DNA from: Xiphydria camelus
Taxonomy: Eukaryota; Arthropoda; Insecta; Hymenoptera; Xiphydriidae
DNA: 64,000 nt
Assembly (NCBI GenBank): GCA_963678675.1
Contig: OY783193.1
Span: 22,933,309-22,997,308 of the forward strand
Direction: 5' to 3'
How positions within the stretch are numbered: the first letter of the stretch is position 1; every line of letters starts with the position of its first letter. Positions 34,673-45,008 of this stretch are shown here, in pieces. The position numbers and the translations under genes were made by a program. The notes beneath the pieces were generated by a model. The model was not told where the DNA came from, did not search any database, and worked only from the letters and a program-made list of their open reading frames with translations.

Positions 34673-34812
34673 AAATTCAGACAATTTTATCTAACCTGTG
34701 AGTGAATTATTAGTTACTTACACACAAACAGAAAATAATATAAATAAATTAACGGTCGGATTTATTAATAAGATTTCTGAACAATTTTTGTCCATTTTAT
34801 TTTGATAATATT

Positions 34813-35187
34813 CCGCTAGACGTATACGGCTTTCGAATGTGGAAGAATTTTGTAAGGAGGTTTTCAGATATTGTAACTCTTTTCAATTACGATATTAACC
34901 TTCATTCGAGAGATAATATTTTAAAACTTCAATCTCTTACTCATAATCAGTTTTCTTCACCACGGTTTACTAACTTTATTAAATATTCGTGGTTCAAGAG
35001 TGGATATATATTCAGGAGACCTCCTGAATTTGAACATCCTGTAGAATTTTGTTTTGCACAGGACTCGGAACCACGATGCCACATATGTGGCGATATTGCC
35101 GTTATTACGTGTGCTTGGTGTAAGAAACAACTTTGTATGAAACATTTTTTCACGGAATACCATTATTGTCATAATTATGAGCCATAG
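34813..35187 (+). pseudogene. Second copy of transposase C-terminus inside right TIR
   Basis: From PLDVYGFRMWKNF to the stop, this repeats the last ~124 codons of the transposase, including the third catalytic Asp and the whole Cys/His cluster. The amino-acid sequence read here is identical. It has no start or upstream domains, so it is a by-product of the long inverted repeat, not a gene. It could template gene conversion of the true 3' end. Confidence 0.85.
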
Positions 35188-35698
35188 AAGTTGAACTTTA
35201 TTAAATAAAAGAAAAGTGGCATTAAAATACATAGAAGTAATAACCCCCGACCTATCCCGTCACTGCCATTGGTAGCCCGCTCATTATCAGACATAAAAGT
35301 TAGAAATTTGCAAAACTGTAGGAGGGAAATATATCATGTCATACATGGTTGAATTTGTAATAAAATTTCCTAAATTTTTGTCCACATGACTAAACCGAAA
35401 TTTCGAAAAATTAGATAAAAAAAATTTTTTTTTTTGAAAAATAATGCTTTTTTTCAAAATCTGTTTAGGGGATTTTATTATACTAAAAAAACCAAACAAA
35501 ACGTACATTGAAAGTTTTCATCTATCTCGCTTCGTTTCGGAGATAGCTCGAAGGGGGTGAAAATTCAGGGGTCCATTTCACCCCCTTAAACCAAAATTGG
35601 GCCGCTATAAAAAAATAGGGGTCTCTTATTTTTCGATAAACTTTAAATTTACGAAGTTTCATCAAGATCGGAAGCGGCGGCCTCGAAACGTTTCCTTG
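34813..35698. repeat. Right terminal inverted repeat (886 bp)
   Basis: Reverse complement of 31932-32817. Differences noticed: a synonymous GGA/GGC in the coding part (34827 side) and one T/C near 35408. No other mismatch was seen by eye. Confidence 0.9.
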
Positions 35699-35701
35699 TT
35701 A

Positions 35702-35769
35702 GTAATAAAAAGCTATTCTCCTACATGTACGTATTCTCCTCATGAATAAATTCCAAAAAGTAGTGAAAT
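35702..35769. repeat. Flank shared with FB1 copy 1
   Basis: Positions 35716-35769 (CTACATGTACGTATTCTCCT to AGTAGTGAAAT) are the reverse complement of 2842-2895. This shows that either the FB1 unit is longer than its inverted repeats or one copy sits in a duplicate of the other's target. Confidence 0.7.
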
Positions 35770-36494
35770 CCCCCCACAAAAACAAATTCTCTGTAAAAAA
35801 AGGCGGCATGTTCATTCAGTGCCAACAAAAATTGATACGTAAAATACTCTCCAAAAAAGATTTGAAATCAATTAAGATCGCCATGTTCAAGAGTTATATA
35901 TAAAAAGTAAAAGGCATCATTTGAAAGGGAAATTATTGTAAATCAAGTGACTACAAAATTCGACTAAAAAAATTTATAAAAAAATTTTAATAAAAGAGAA
36001 CTTGCCGCGTTTTTTCCCTTCAGAATAAAAAATTCAGACAGAATTATACTTGATGTTTATGCACTTATGATTTTAAATAAATTCATACACTCTTATATGA
36101 TACCACCAGTATACCGAATGTCGTACGAGAAACCGATCAGGCGGGGGCCTTCTGAATTTCTCTGAATTTGACTTCGGCAGTGCAATTTATGAATCACTCT
36201 AACACCGTCCAAGCACTACCAATTATTCGGTATAGTGGACAAAATATGAAAACTTAAACGCGGCAAGTTCTTTTTTATTAAAATATTTTTATAAATTTTT
36301 TTAGTCGAATTTTGTAGTCACTTGATTTACAATAATTTCCCTTTCAAATGATGCCTTTTACTTTTTATATATAACTCTTGAATATGGCGATCTTAATTGA
36401 TTTCAAATCTTTTTTGGAGAGTATTTTACGTATCAATTTTTGTTGGCACTGAATGAACATGCCGCCTTTTTTTACAGAGAATCTGTTTTTGTGG
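35770..36494. repeat. FB1 long-inverted-repeat element, copy 2
   Basis: Same structure as 2115-2841, with about 230-bp inverted arms carrying GCGGCATGTTCATTCA, and the same central block in the opposite orientation. It is close in sequence to copy 1. Non-coding. Confidence 0.8.
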
Positions 36495-36527
36495 TACAAC
36501 ATACGTGGAGACCCTGTACATATTGCA

Positions 36528-36577
36528 TCAAATGTGTACCCCACTTTTTTTTGTGTGACTGTGTTATCAGTATTATT
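36528..36577 (-). repeat. MITE end fragment
   Basis: ATTGCATCAAATGTGTACCCCAC followed by T(n)GTGTG matches the ends of the 23833-24245 element in reverse orientation. Only one end is present. Confidence 0.6.
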
Positions 36578-36606
36578 TCGATGTGAATACTTAATATCAT
36601 ACTCCC

Positions 36607-36802
36607 GGGGATACGGATTTTATCGTTGGTGACTTTTTAAAATGTCATTTTTGAAGGTACAAATCAATTAACAACTCTCATGTTCTCGTTAACTACGGCG
36701 GGTTTGTCCTGGCTAACGGAAACATGAGAATTGATTGATCATTGGTTAGTACGTTTAAAACTGACATTTTATAAAGTCACCAACGACAGAATACGTGACC
36801 CC
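36607..36802. mobile_element. 196-bp MITE with GGGG ends
   Basis: Imperfect inverted repeats of about 55 bp: GGGGATACGGATTTTATCGT and GGGGTCACGTATTCTGTCGT, then TGGTGACTTT and AAAATGTCA shared on both sides. The centre (CATGTTCTCG...CGGAAACATGAG) is also inverted. No coding capacity. Class unknown. Confidence 0.7.
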
Positions 36803-37631
36803 GTGAGAACTAGTGAATAATTTTAGCATTAGCATACTGCTTGTTAGGGCTGGGGTGGGGGGGGGGGGGGGGGGTTCAAGTATCATATCGTTACTATCCC
36901 AGTATCCTTTAACTATGTTTAAATTTCAGTACGGATATTCTTGAATTACTTTGATAGCGATTCGATATTGATTGAATATCGATATTTCAATACTAAAATG
37001 CCTTCATAAATGTTATACTAACATGATGCTGTGTTAATGTCGAAAACCAGTGTCGACCATGTATGCAGTATAAATAAGCAAACATGTTGTGGTTGTCCCG
37101 ATATCGATTCGATGCAGATTCTAGCTTCGAAATACAATATTTTTATGCTAACATTGATTCGATGCTGATTGGATATCCGTAACGCAATAACGGTGTTTGC
37201 CGATATCATACCGTTACTCTAGCCCGATATCCCCTAACCATAAGTTTAATACGGATATTTCAGGATCACTTCGATACTGACTTGATATTGGTTGAATATG
37301 AACATTTCAGAACAGGAATGCCTTCGTAATTTTGATACTGACGTGATACCGCATTAACATCGAAAACCTAATGTCAACTATCAATACTGGCCATGTAAAG
37401 GAACAATATAATTACCACACAATGTGGGCCAATGAAAATAGACGATACTAATTTGCTAATACCGAAACAGCAGTACTGGAAATATTTAGAAATATTTACT
37501 GCACGGTATTTAAAATTGCCGTGTTCGAAAACTTATATAGATAGTTTAAATGCGATTGAAAAATATAATAATTTAATAGTATAAAGCTCTATTTCAATAA
37601 AATGCATTAAGAACATCAAAACATTTTTATA
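36803..37631. repeat. Poly-G tract and diverged 312-bp tandem duplication
   Basis: A G tract lies at about 36853-36874. After it, two diverged direct copies of a ~312-bp unit lie at about 36885-37195 and 37196-37400. Both contain ACGGATATT, TGATATTGGTTGAATAT-like, AATGCCTTCRTAA and ATCGAAAACC. The rest to 37631 is AT-rich with no gene. Confidence 0.6.
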
Positions 37632-37633
37632 TA

Positions 37634-38184
37634 GGGGAAAATAGGGTAAGTTGCACCACGGATAGGTTGCAACACATCAATTTTTCCTAACAAGAAAGCC
37701 TCCAGCGAAAGTAAAATTACAGAGTTTTAGAGAGAGTTTAGTCGTAGTTTGGTCCCTAATCAGTGGAAAGCTCTATGGTATGGGCACAATCCTGTGTCAG
37801 TTTTATAAAAAAAAGTATACCAATAACAATACTTATTTTGTTTATATTAATTGTGTTTCAGAGTATTTAGAGGAGTTCTGTTAACTAATCATATGTTAAT
37901 AACTTAATGAGTAATGAAAAATTCTTTTAAAAATTAAGTGGTTCAACGTGCTCAAATACTATTGTAACACGCCGAGAATGTGGGGCACATTGCAACACGC
38001 GCATAGATTCCTTTTTTTCCTTTAAAACTTAGTTAACTTTTTTAATAACTTTAATTTTATTCCATAGTTTGATTCATAATACGTTAAACTATATTACATA
38101 ACTCTTGAAAACTAATTCCCATTTTTAGTAAAATAGGGAAAAAAATGAAACATAAAATTTGTTGCAACCTATCCCGGTCTCCCC
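37634..38184. mobile_element. TIR element starting GGGGAAAATAGGGTAAGTTG, flanked by TA
   Basis: The right end, read inverted, is GGGGAGACCGGGATAGGTTG, an imperfect partner of the left end. TA lies at 37632-37633 and 38185-38186. GGTTGCAAC/GTTGCACC motifs recur near the ends and near 37995. There is no open frame of note. The TA flanks and GGGG-rich ends resemble the element at 22689-23610. Confidence 0.65.
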
Positions 38185-38703
38185 TAAGTCGAATTCATAA
38201 AACCTAACCTACTAGGAGAATCGAGCGAAATGTTAGGACATTTATTTAGCAACTTTTTAGGACCGTGTTATGGAACTCCCAGTAGGGCAAGATATGTAAT
38301 ATCTTTATAGCCCCGATCATGCGTCTATCGGGCATTCTGTCAGGGCCTTAATAAATTCAGGAAAAATGTAGTACAGCCCTTCCACAATTTCTAACATCTC
38401 TCTGTATGGGATTCTTCGATTTTGAGAACTGTTCGGATAAAATAAAAAAGGTAGTCCATACACCTGTAAATCTGGTGGCACAATTGTCCATGCAATTCTC
38501 TGAGCTAGCGGCAGGGTTTTATATTTTATAAAAATCACTCCCTCTCTATTCTCAGTCGATAGTGACAGTAAAAAATCATTTTTTTTTTTCAAATAAAGAA
38601 TAGTCTTAGAAATATCAAAAGATCATATACAAAAATTTGGAAATAACCACGAAAGCATCCGACAATATAGTCCAATTAGAAAACGGCAGAATCGGTTTGG
38701 TTG
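38185..38703 (-). other. Unassigned, with an open frame at 38317-38592
   Basis: The minus-strand frame 38317-38592 lacks an ATG start. It reads FIKYKTLPLAQRIAWTIVPP, DLQVYGLPFLFYPNSSQN and EIVEGLYYIFPEFIKALTEC before a stop. Its composition is protein-like and it lies outside known repeats, but I do not recognise it. It could be the 3' end of a gene or a chance frame. Confidence 0.2.
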
Positions 38704-39177
38704 AAAACTAAAAACGAGTTAGTCATTCTAACTTGCAATAGATGTGTAAACATCTGGCAGAACAATGTTGCGTGAAAGTGATGTGGGTGTATTCGGTTAC
38801 AGACAATTATTTAGAAAATGATCGTCTTTTTGTCCTAATAACTTTATTTAGCCGAATATACCCACATCACTTCCACGCAACATTGTTCTGCCAGATGTTA
38901 ACACATCAATTAGATATGTCTCCCTTGCAATCACATACTATTTCACATGGTTGGAAGGAAGAGATATCAAATTGATGTGTTAACATCCGGCAGAACAATG
39001 TTGCGTGGAAGTGATGTGGGTATATTCGGTTAAATAAAGTTATTAGAACAAAAAGACGATCATTTTTTAAATAATTGTCTGTAACGGAATACACCCACAT
39101 CACTTCCACGCAACATTGTTCTGCCACATATTTACACATCTATTGCAAGTTAGAATGACTAACTCGTTTTTAGTTTT
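38704..39177. mobile_element. Nested palindromic MITE, copy 1
   Basis: A near-perfect palindrome of 474 bp begins AAAACTAAAAACGAGTTAGT and ends with its complement. Each half is itself a smaller foldback: the motif AACAATGTTGCGTGGAAGTG occurs four times with alternating orientation (near 38763, 38865, 38994, 39098). A short spacer (38930-38970) sits at the centre. Non-coding. A second, left-truncated copy lies at 50449-50866 and a 30-bp remnant at 39339-39370. Confidence 0.85.
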
Positions 39178-39454
39178 TTCCCACCTAGCGTACCTCCATT
39201 CGCATTTTTCGCGAGATTCCTATATGAATTCCGCGTAAAGTACCTTGAGTTTGTGAGGGGACATTTTCGACGCAAGTTGGGAAGAATGGGAATGAAATTT
39301 TAATTTTCGAATGCCGCGATGTTTGTATACGAAAATGTAGCGTGGAAGTGATGTGGGTATAATCGGTGAAAGGAAAATATGAAAACCAAAAATCAAAGCG
39401 TGTGTGGAAATGTTCTACAGGTTTAAGTGTAGTTGTGTATTCATATTTTATTTG
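39178..39454. other. Unassigned spacer
   Basis: About 280 bp without a recognisable gene. It includes the remnant GTGGAAGTGATGTGGGTATA at 39343, related to the palindromic MITE. Confidence 0.4.
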
Positions 39455-40033
39455 TATACGACAATCATTTATGTAGTAATTTGTAGTTTGAACTGGTGAA
39501 ATGAAATAGTGATTAATAATGTACAGACATTGAAAAGAAGAGGAAGGCAGAATACATGATAAACTATGAACAAAAAGAAATGTGAGGAGGAATATAAGAA
39601 TGCAGCACGACATGAGGCGGTTGTAATTGCGAGGTTGTTGTAACCAAATGGACAGACTATTCTGTCAATCGTTTGGTGATTTCAACGTAAATTGTAATTG
39701 TCCTGCATATACACCAGTTATTAATAATTGGTTAGACGCTCCGATCTCTCGAATGGACACCGACTCTAACTACCGATTCGATTTCTACCGGTATAAATGA
39801 CTGGAGTACCGACCGAGCCCGGCCGAAGGTAAATTTCAAGATCCCTGCAATTGGCCAGTATAGCGCGGGGGACTGTGGGCCCGGTGGTGTACGCTATCTG
39901 ATGGCGGACCGACCAATTGCCGAGCTGACACGGACCCACACTAACGCTGTTAAGCTCACACGGACACACACTACACACCACTTCCCCGAAATCACTCCCA
40001 AGCGAGCCTAAAGATGTTTACACATCAAAAATG
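39455..40033 (+). mobile_element. Non-autonomous Helentron derivative
   Basis: This holds pieces of a Helentron stitched together. There is an intron end with second-exon start (CAGACATTGAAAAGAAGAGGAAGGCAGAATAC at 39518-39550, parallel to 61372-61400) and a short endonuclease scrap (FGDFNVNCNCPAYTPV near 39675). Next comes the family's terminal region (39736-40033), with TTAGACGCTCCGATCTCTCG, CGGTATAAATGA and GCGAGCCTAAAGATGTTTAC. The order differs from that in the large copy. It cannot code for a protein. Confidence 0.6.
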
Positions 40034-40321
40034 TATCTAAATAACAAATCAATTAGACTGATAGCTGAAAATATTTACGTTAATAGACGGTTCAAGAAAC
40101 CCGAACCAGTCATTAGATACCTACATAATAATGGTGTTTTGGTGCAAAAGGTTGCGGAGTTTTGAAACTTTGCAGGAATGCAAACTTGGAGGTACTTAAC
40201 ATATAATTAGGTTTGCAACCTCATGCCACCGCCGCTCGCGCCGCCATCTTGAAAAAATGGCGGTAAAAATCATTTTTTGGTTTATATCTTGGTTCCTGTA
40301 GGTTTTAGAAAAAATAGGTTT
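40034..40321. other. Unassigned spacer, pre-insertion flank of LINE copy B
   Basis: No gene is seen. It ends in AAAATAGGTTT just before the CT tract. With AAACAAATTGAAG at 45009 it gives the presumed empty target. Confidence 0.5.
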
Positions 40322-40338
40322 TCTCTCTCTCTCTCTCC
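40322..40338 (+). repeat. (TC)n tract at LINE copy B 5' junction
   Basis: About 16 bp of TCTCTC directly precede the LINE 5' UTR (CCCCGAACCGGTAAGCACGG). Confidence 0.95.
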
Positions 40339-40770
40339 CCGAACCGGTAAGCACGGTGTGACGCGTCGTTTGCCTGCTCTCGCTTGTAGTGCTTTTCTGC
40401 CTTATCTCGCCTCCGGGCGCTTTGCTTTCAGTGTAACTGCATTCTCTCTAACGCGGGCTTCTTGCCGATACAAAATATTCCATCTGCAAGGGCCTGCGTG
40501 CAATACACAGGCTTTTATCTGGCTGCTGCATATTGGAGGTTAGTTTTCTGCCATCTTTGGGTTGTGCGCACGCCCGGTGGAACAGTGTTCCTCTCGCACA
40601 CTACTTAGGAAACTCCTAGTGTCGTCCTCTATCGGTCGAGCGCTAATATCTGGGTGCACTCCGGTAACTTGGCGCACTACTTTACCGACTATTCACTAAA
40701 TCGGCAACGGGAAATCCACCATTGCTGTGCCAATTTCGTGCGACGTTCAAACTCAAAATACAATTGCGTC

Positions 40771-41805
40771 ATGGGCGACGAAGCAAGATCCACTCGCTCA
40801 GATCCCAAGAGTATCGCAAAACCACCCAAGGCCACCATCGCTTCTGTCCTTGAAGAACTCGCAAGTATGCGAGCATCTGATTCGTCCAGCAACAGTGCCT
40901 TGCGAGAGGAACTCAAGTTAATCCGCGCAACTCAGTCTCAAGACCACGCTCTCCTTCAGGAACTTCCAACTATTCGAGCGACAGTGGAAGCTGTCTGCTC
41001 TGATGTAGCTGGCCTCAAAACTACGACAGGTCAACTCGCTCAAAAAACCGACACTCTTACAGAAGTCACCAAACACTTGTCCGAAGAAAACGCGGAGCTT
41101 AGAGACTCGGTCAACAAACTTAGTAAAAGAGTTGATGATCTGACACAGGCTGGTGGCCCTGGTACGCCGAATACTATCGACCTCACGAGACTTACAGCTG
41201 CGGCGAATGCTAATGCCCTGCGCATCCAGAGAGGAACCAATAGTCCTGGCCTTGACTCTGAAATAACGATCTCTGGTCTTTCTTTTGGATCTGTCTCTGA
41301 AGCCACCCTACTTCGAATAGCGACTGCGGTAGCCAACGTGCTCAAGATCAATCTAAACTCTGATGACCTCTGCAGCGCTCGTCTTCTTCGCAAAAAAGCT
41401 GCTGTTCACTCTACAGGGGCTGCTCCGGTGGAATCTGTACCAACTAGGACCGCTTTCGCAGTAGTGTGCAAGACCTCAGTAATTGCATCCCGATTTATTG
41501 CCGCTAAGCGCACACATGGCCCACTCAGATTCTCGCAACTCGACAAGGAAGCCCTAGGTGACATCGGACAAACTGCCTCGCCCGATAGCAACTCGACTAT
41601 CTACATCAACCTTTTATTGCCGTCCAACGTCATGAAACTCCTGACAGCAGCAAAGTCAGCTCTTAGGGATGCTGGCTTCAAATATATCTGGGCAAAGAGC
41701 AGTACAGTCTTTGCTAAAGCCAATAACGATACTCTAGTTCACATTATCAATTCTCAGGCAGACATACCAAAGATTGCACAGCTCTACACTAACTCAACGC
41801 AATGA
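40771..41805 (+). CDS. LINE copy B ORF1 protein
   Basis: A 344-residue intact frame; ATG 40771 was chosen because the longer open stretch upstream lacks an ATG. The N-terminus (MGDEARSTRSDPK) is basic. A long coiled coil spans about residues 25-135 (VLEELASMRAS ... LSEENAELRDSVNKLSKRVD). The C-terminal half has ITISGLSFGSVSEATL, RTAFAVVCKTS and DAGFKYIWAKSSTVFAKAN, resembling the RRM-like and C-terminal domains of L1-type ORF1 RNA chaperones. It ends in a TGA that is in frame with ORF2. Role: binding LINE RNA in a ribonucleoprotein particle. Confidence 0.82.
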   Translation: MGDEARSTRSDPKSIAKPPKATIASVLEELASMRASDSSSNSALREELKLIRATQSQDHALLQELPTIRATVEAVCSDVAGLKTTTGQLAQKTDTLTEVTKHLSEENAELRDSVNKLSKRVDDLTQAGGPGTPNTIDLTRLTAAANANALRIQRGTNSPGLDSEITISGLSFGSVSEATLLRIATAVANVLKINLNSDDLCSARLLRKKAAVHSTGAAPVESVPTRTAFAVVCKTSVIASRFIAAKRTHGPLRFSQLDKEALGDIGQTASPDSNSTIYINLLLPSNVMKLLTAAKSALRDAGFKYIWAKSSTVFAKANNDTLVHIINSQADIPKIAQLYTNSTQ

Positions 41806-44706
41806 AGTTCACGACCTGCTCGCTTAGTAAATAGTCCTTCATGTGGTAACACTTTTCGATGCTGTTGTCTCAACACTAACTCCGTACGCTCTCACTTGAA
41901 CGCTCTCAAAAGCCATCTTGATATCAGTCCAACTTACCATGTGATTGCCGTAACTGAAACCTGGCTTTCTCCCACGATACCCGATTCTGTCATCAGCCTG
42001 GCCAACTACTCCGTCATTCGAAATGATAGGAACGTGCACGGTGAAGGTGTAGCTCTCTATATCCACGAGTCCTTCTCAGCCACCATTATCGCTAGCTCAA
42101 ACACGGTCAATAAATCTGGAATGATCGAATACATCATGTGTGTGCTGAGGAAGCCTGATGTCCCGCCGATCTTCACGGCAGTCGTCTACAGACCGCCGCA
42201 TGTCCCGTTCACCATCCCTGTGGACTTTTGCACAATTTAATCCTCTGCTATGGCGGACAACGTACATAAGGTAATTCTGGGCGACTTTAATGCCGATCAG
42301 CTCAGTCTTAACCATGACGCTCGCTACGTTAAATCACTCGTGAGGGACCTGTCACTGAAAATAGTCGATCATAGCTTTACTCATACCACTGGGAGTTCTG
42401 AGACGTGGCTGGACCTCTGCATCGTTGATGAATCTGACCAAGTTGTCTCCTGGGGCAAATCGGATACTCCTTTGGGAGCGGGGCATCACTTGATACATGC
42501 TGCTCTTGTCATTCAAGGAATTCGTCCATCTACCAAGACCATTAGCACCAGGCGACTGTGGCGCATGGCATCAACTGAGGCTCAAGAAAAATTCGCTAGC
42601 ATAGACTGGACATTACTGGCTACCAACGACTCCAGTGTTGACGCAGCACTGGAAAACTTTTATCTCAACTTCCACAAAGTACTCGACACTGTGGCACCAG
42701 TTATCATGCTCAAAGTCAATGGTGTAAAACATGCTCCTTGGGTCACTTCTGAGCTCAATCTTGCTCAAAGGAAGCTGTGGACTGTCTATCGTCGCTACAG
42801 GTGCAACAAATGTAAAAATAACCTCATGGCCTACCGTGAAGCTCGCGATAGCCTTCGTGATCGGTTATCTGCCGCTCGGATTGAGTACTACCGCACAAGG
42901 TTGGACGGCCTTGCACCTGCTGCCATGTGGGCGGAGCTGAAGAATCTTGGCCTTATTAATTTACTCGCCTCACATTCGTTGGTTGTGCCTCCTGAAGAAA
43001 TGAATCTGGCCCTCGCCAAGGTTTCCATCACTGACCAGCCGCTCACTCTACTTGATTACCACGATGTTCTGCCTGCACTTGACCGGCCGGAGTTCAGTTT
43101 TTCCACTATTTCACCCACTGATGTCGAGAAGGTAGTAAAATCAATTAAATCTAATGCCACTGGAGCCGATGGCCTGAACCTACGCATGTTACGACCAGTA
43201 TTGCATCTGGTAATAACCTTCCTCACCAACATATTCAATCGTTCCATCATTGACTCTTTCCCCACTACTTGGAAGAAAGCCATCATCATTCCCATCAAGA
43301 AGGTCGCCACGCCAAGCTCAGCAAATGACTACAGGCCTATCGCATTACTACCCGCAATAAGTAAGATCCTAGAGCGTCTTATATTCAATCAAATCACTGT
43401 CTACATCAAGCAACACGACATCCTGGACCCGTGGCAATGCGGATTCAGGACCGGCTACAGTACGGCAACGGCACTGCTAAAGCTATTAAATGATGTTAGG
43501 CATGGGATGGACAGGCGCCAGGTCACAGTACTAGTCTTGTTCGACTTTTCCAAAGCGTTCGACACTGTTCCACATGGTATCCTACTGGCAAAGCTGAGGA
43601 AAATGGGATTCTCCAAAGGCGTTATAAAGTGGATAGCATCGTACCTGGTCGGCGGACGTCAAGCGTTAAAATTTGATGCCAACGCACTTACTAGCTGGGT
43701 ATCCACAAATACAGGAGTCCCCCAGGGCTCGGTTCTGGGCCCTTTACTCTTTACACTTTTCGTCAACGACATAGGGGAGTCAATCAAGTTCGCCAATAGA
43801 CTCATGTTCGCAGATGATCTACAGGTTTACGCCACATGCTCACCTAACGAATTGGCAAACTGCATGCGTAGTATGAACAAAGACATCTTGGCCATTAGCA
43901 ACTGGGCAAACAAAAATCGGCTATAACTCAACCTCCTCAAAACCAAGGCCATCATCTTGGGCAATAATCGCCTGATCAACCAAATCAACCATGATGCACT
44001 TCCTACGCTCGGCGATGGTAGCAATATCATTCCATTTGTCTCTTCAGTTAAGAATCTGGGAGTTATCCTCGACTCGAAGCTAACTTTTCACCAGCACATT
44101 GCCAGAGTCACACCAAATGTCAACGGTGCAATCTATAAACTCCAGCAGCTTCGTGACTTCACTGACACGGAGATGCGGAAAAAACTAGTCAATGCTCTGG
44201 TGATGCCGCATGTGGATTACTGCTCAGTGGTTCTCCTTGGCGCAGGTGTTGCCAATGACATCAAACTTCAAAGGCTTATCAACAAAGAAGTGAGATACAT
44301 CCTCAATCTCCCACGTGATGCCTCTGTCTCGCTTCATCGAAGAAATCTTGGACGACTCTCAATAGAAGGTGTAAGGAAACAGGCAGTGGCTTGTCTCACT
44401 TACTCTGCTCTTCGTTTAGGCACACCCTCCTTCTTCAGAGACATGCTGCTTGCCCGCGTAGAAAGACGACCTCTGAGAGGATAATCGGATGACCGCCTAA
44501 TTGTACCTAAATACCGGACTCATGCTTACTTGCACTCCTTTGCCGTCGCAGCTCCATATGTATGGAATTCTCTCCCGGATGACGTGAGATCATCCTCCTA
44601 TACGCTGTTCAAATCGAAGGTCAAATCCCACCTGATATCTCTGGAAAACGCTGCAGCAGCCTCGAGTTCTACCCTCATCGCCACGGACAATGCACCCCAT
44701 AAATAA
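41806..44706 (+). pseudogene. LINE copy B ORF2: endonuclease and reverse transcriptase
   Basis: This is readable in a single frame that continues ORF1. It shows EEP endonuclease motifs CCLNTNSVRSHLN, AVTETWLS, VYRPPHVPF, LGDFNADQLS and GAGHHLIHAAL. The reverse transcriptase has ADGLNLRMLR, NDYRPIALLPAISK, VLFDFSKAFDTVPH, GVPQGSVLGPLLFTLF and the catalytic MFADD. The tail has PHVDYCSVVLLGAG and FAVAAPYVWNSLPDD. There is no RNase H domain. Three in-frame stops (42238-42240, 43924-43926, 44482-44484) inactivate it, but no frameshift was found. The first ATG (41896) lies after the Asn motif, so ORF2 has no start codon of its own that would include the full endonuclease. Confidence 0.87.
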
Positions 44707-44990
44707 ATATCTCTCCTTACTGCTGTCTGTGCAGCAGAGAGTTGAACGTATTATTATTATCACTATTATTATATTATTTTTCTTTACTTGAGTTTATTCG
44801 ATTTCATATTTTCATTTTTATCTTATTTTATCTCATTTTATTTTATTTTATATTATTTTATATTATTTTATTTTATTACTATTGTTACTTAATCCACTAT
44901 TTTTATTTTTATTCACGCTGTATATGCAGTCATACTGCAAACTTTTGCTCAACCATGGGCAATAAACATTATCATCAATCAATCAATCAA

Positions 44991-45008
44991 TCTCTCTCTC
45001 TCTCTCTC
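44991..45008 (+). repeat. (TC)n tract at LINE copy B 3' junction
   Basis: Eighteen bp of TCTC follow the (ATCA)n tail directly and are followed by unrelated AAACAAATTGAAG. Confidence 0.95.

Larger units (their letters stand above)
31932..35698. mobile_element. Young DNA transposon with 886-bp inverted ends and TTA duplication
   Basis: The ends start CAAGGAAACGTTTCGAGGCC and its complement. Arms run 31932-32817 and 34813-35698, equal in length, with only two differences noticed by eye. TTA flanks both sides (31929-31931 and 35699-35701). The unique centre carries two divergent genes: an intact transposase (minus) and a 74-residue frame (plus), each with its own TATA-like box. The inverted ends include the last 124 codons of the transposase, so a second copy of that part lies in the right arm. 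Near-identity of the arms and an intact gene suggest recent activity. Superfamily: DDE_1-like catalytic pattern; pogo versus Sola-type is left open. Confidence 0.85.
40339..44990 (+). mobile_element. Non-LTR retrotransposon (LINE), copy B, in (TC)n
   Basis: A complete-looking 4.65 kb element: 5' UTR (40339-40770), ORF1 (40771-41805), ORF2 (41806-44706), then an AT-rich 3' UTR with AATAAACATT and an (ATCA)n tail. Both flanks are short (TC)n tracts in the same orientation as in copy A. Its 5' UTR aligns with copy A (TTGGAGGTTAG...CTGCCATCT). The proteins are clearly homologous to copy A but far from identical, so the two are related lineages rather than recent copies of one element. Confidence 0.88.

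Noticed and set aside
38704..39177. Palindrome as a transcription terminator or origin
   Set aside because: Near-identical second copy and MITE-like structure point to a mobile repeat, and no gene is adjacent.
40654..40770. Longer ORF1 start in LINE copy B
   Set aside because: The extension has only a GTG codon at its start; ATG 40771 is followed by the conserved basic N-terminus.
41896..42240. Host AP endonuclease-like gene
   Set aside because: The endonuclease motifs belong to LINE ORF2; the reverse transcriptase follows in the same frame.
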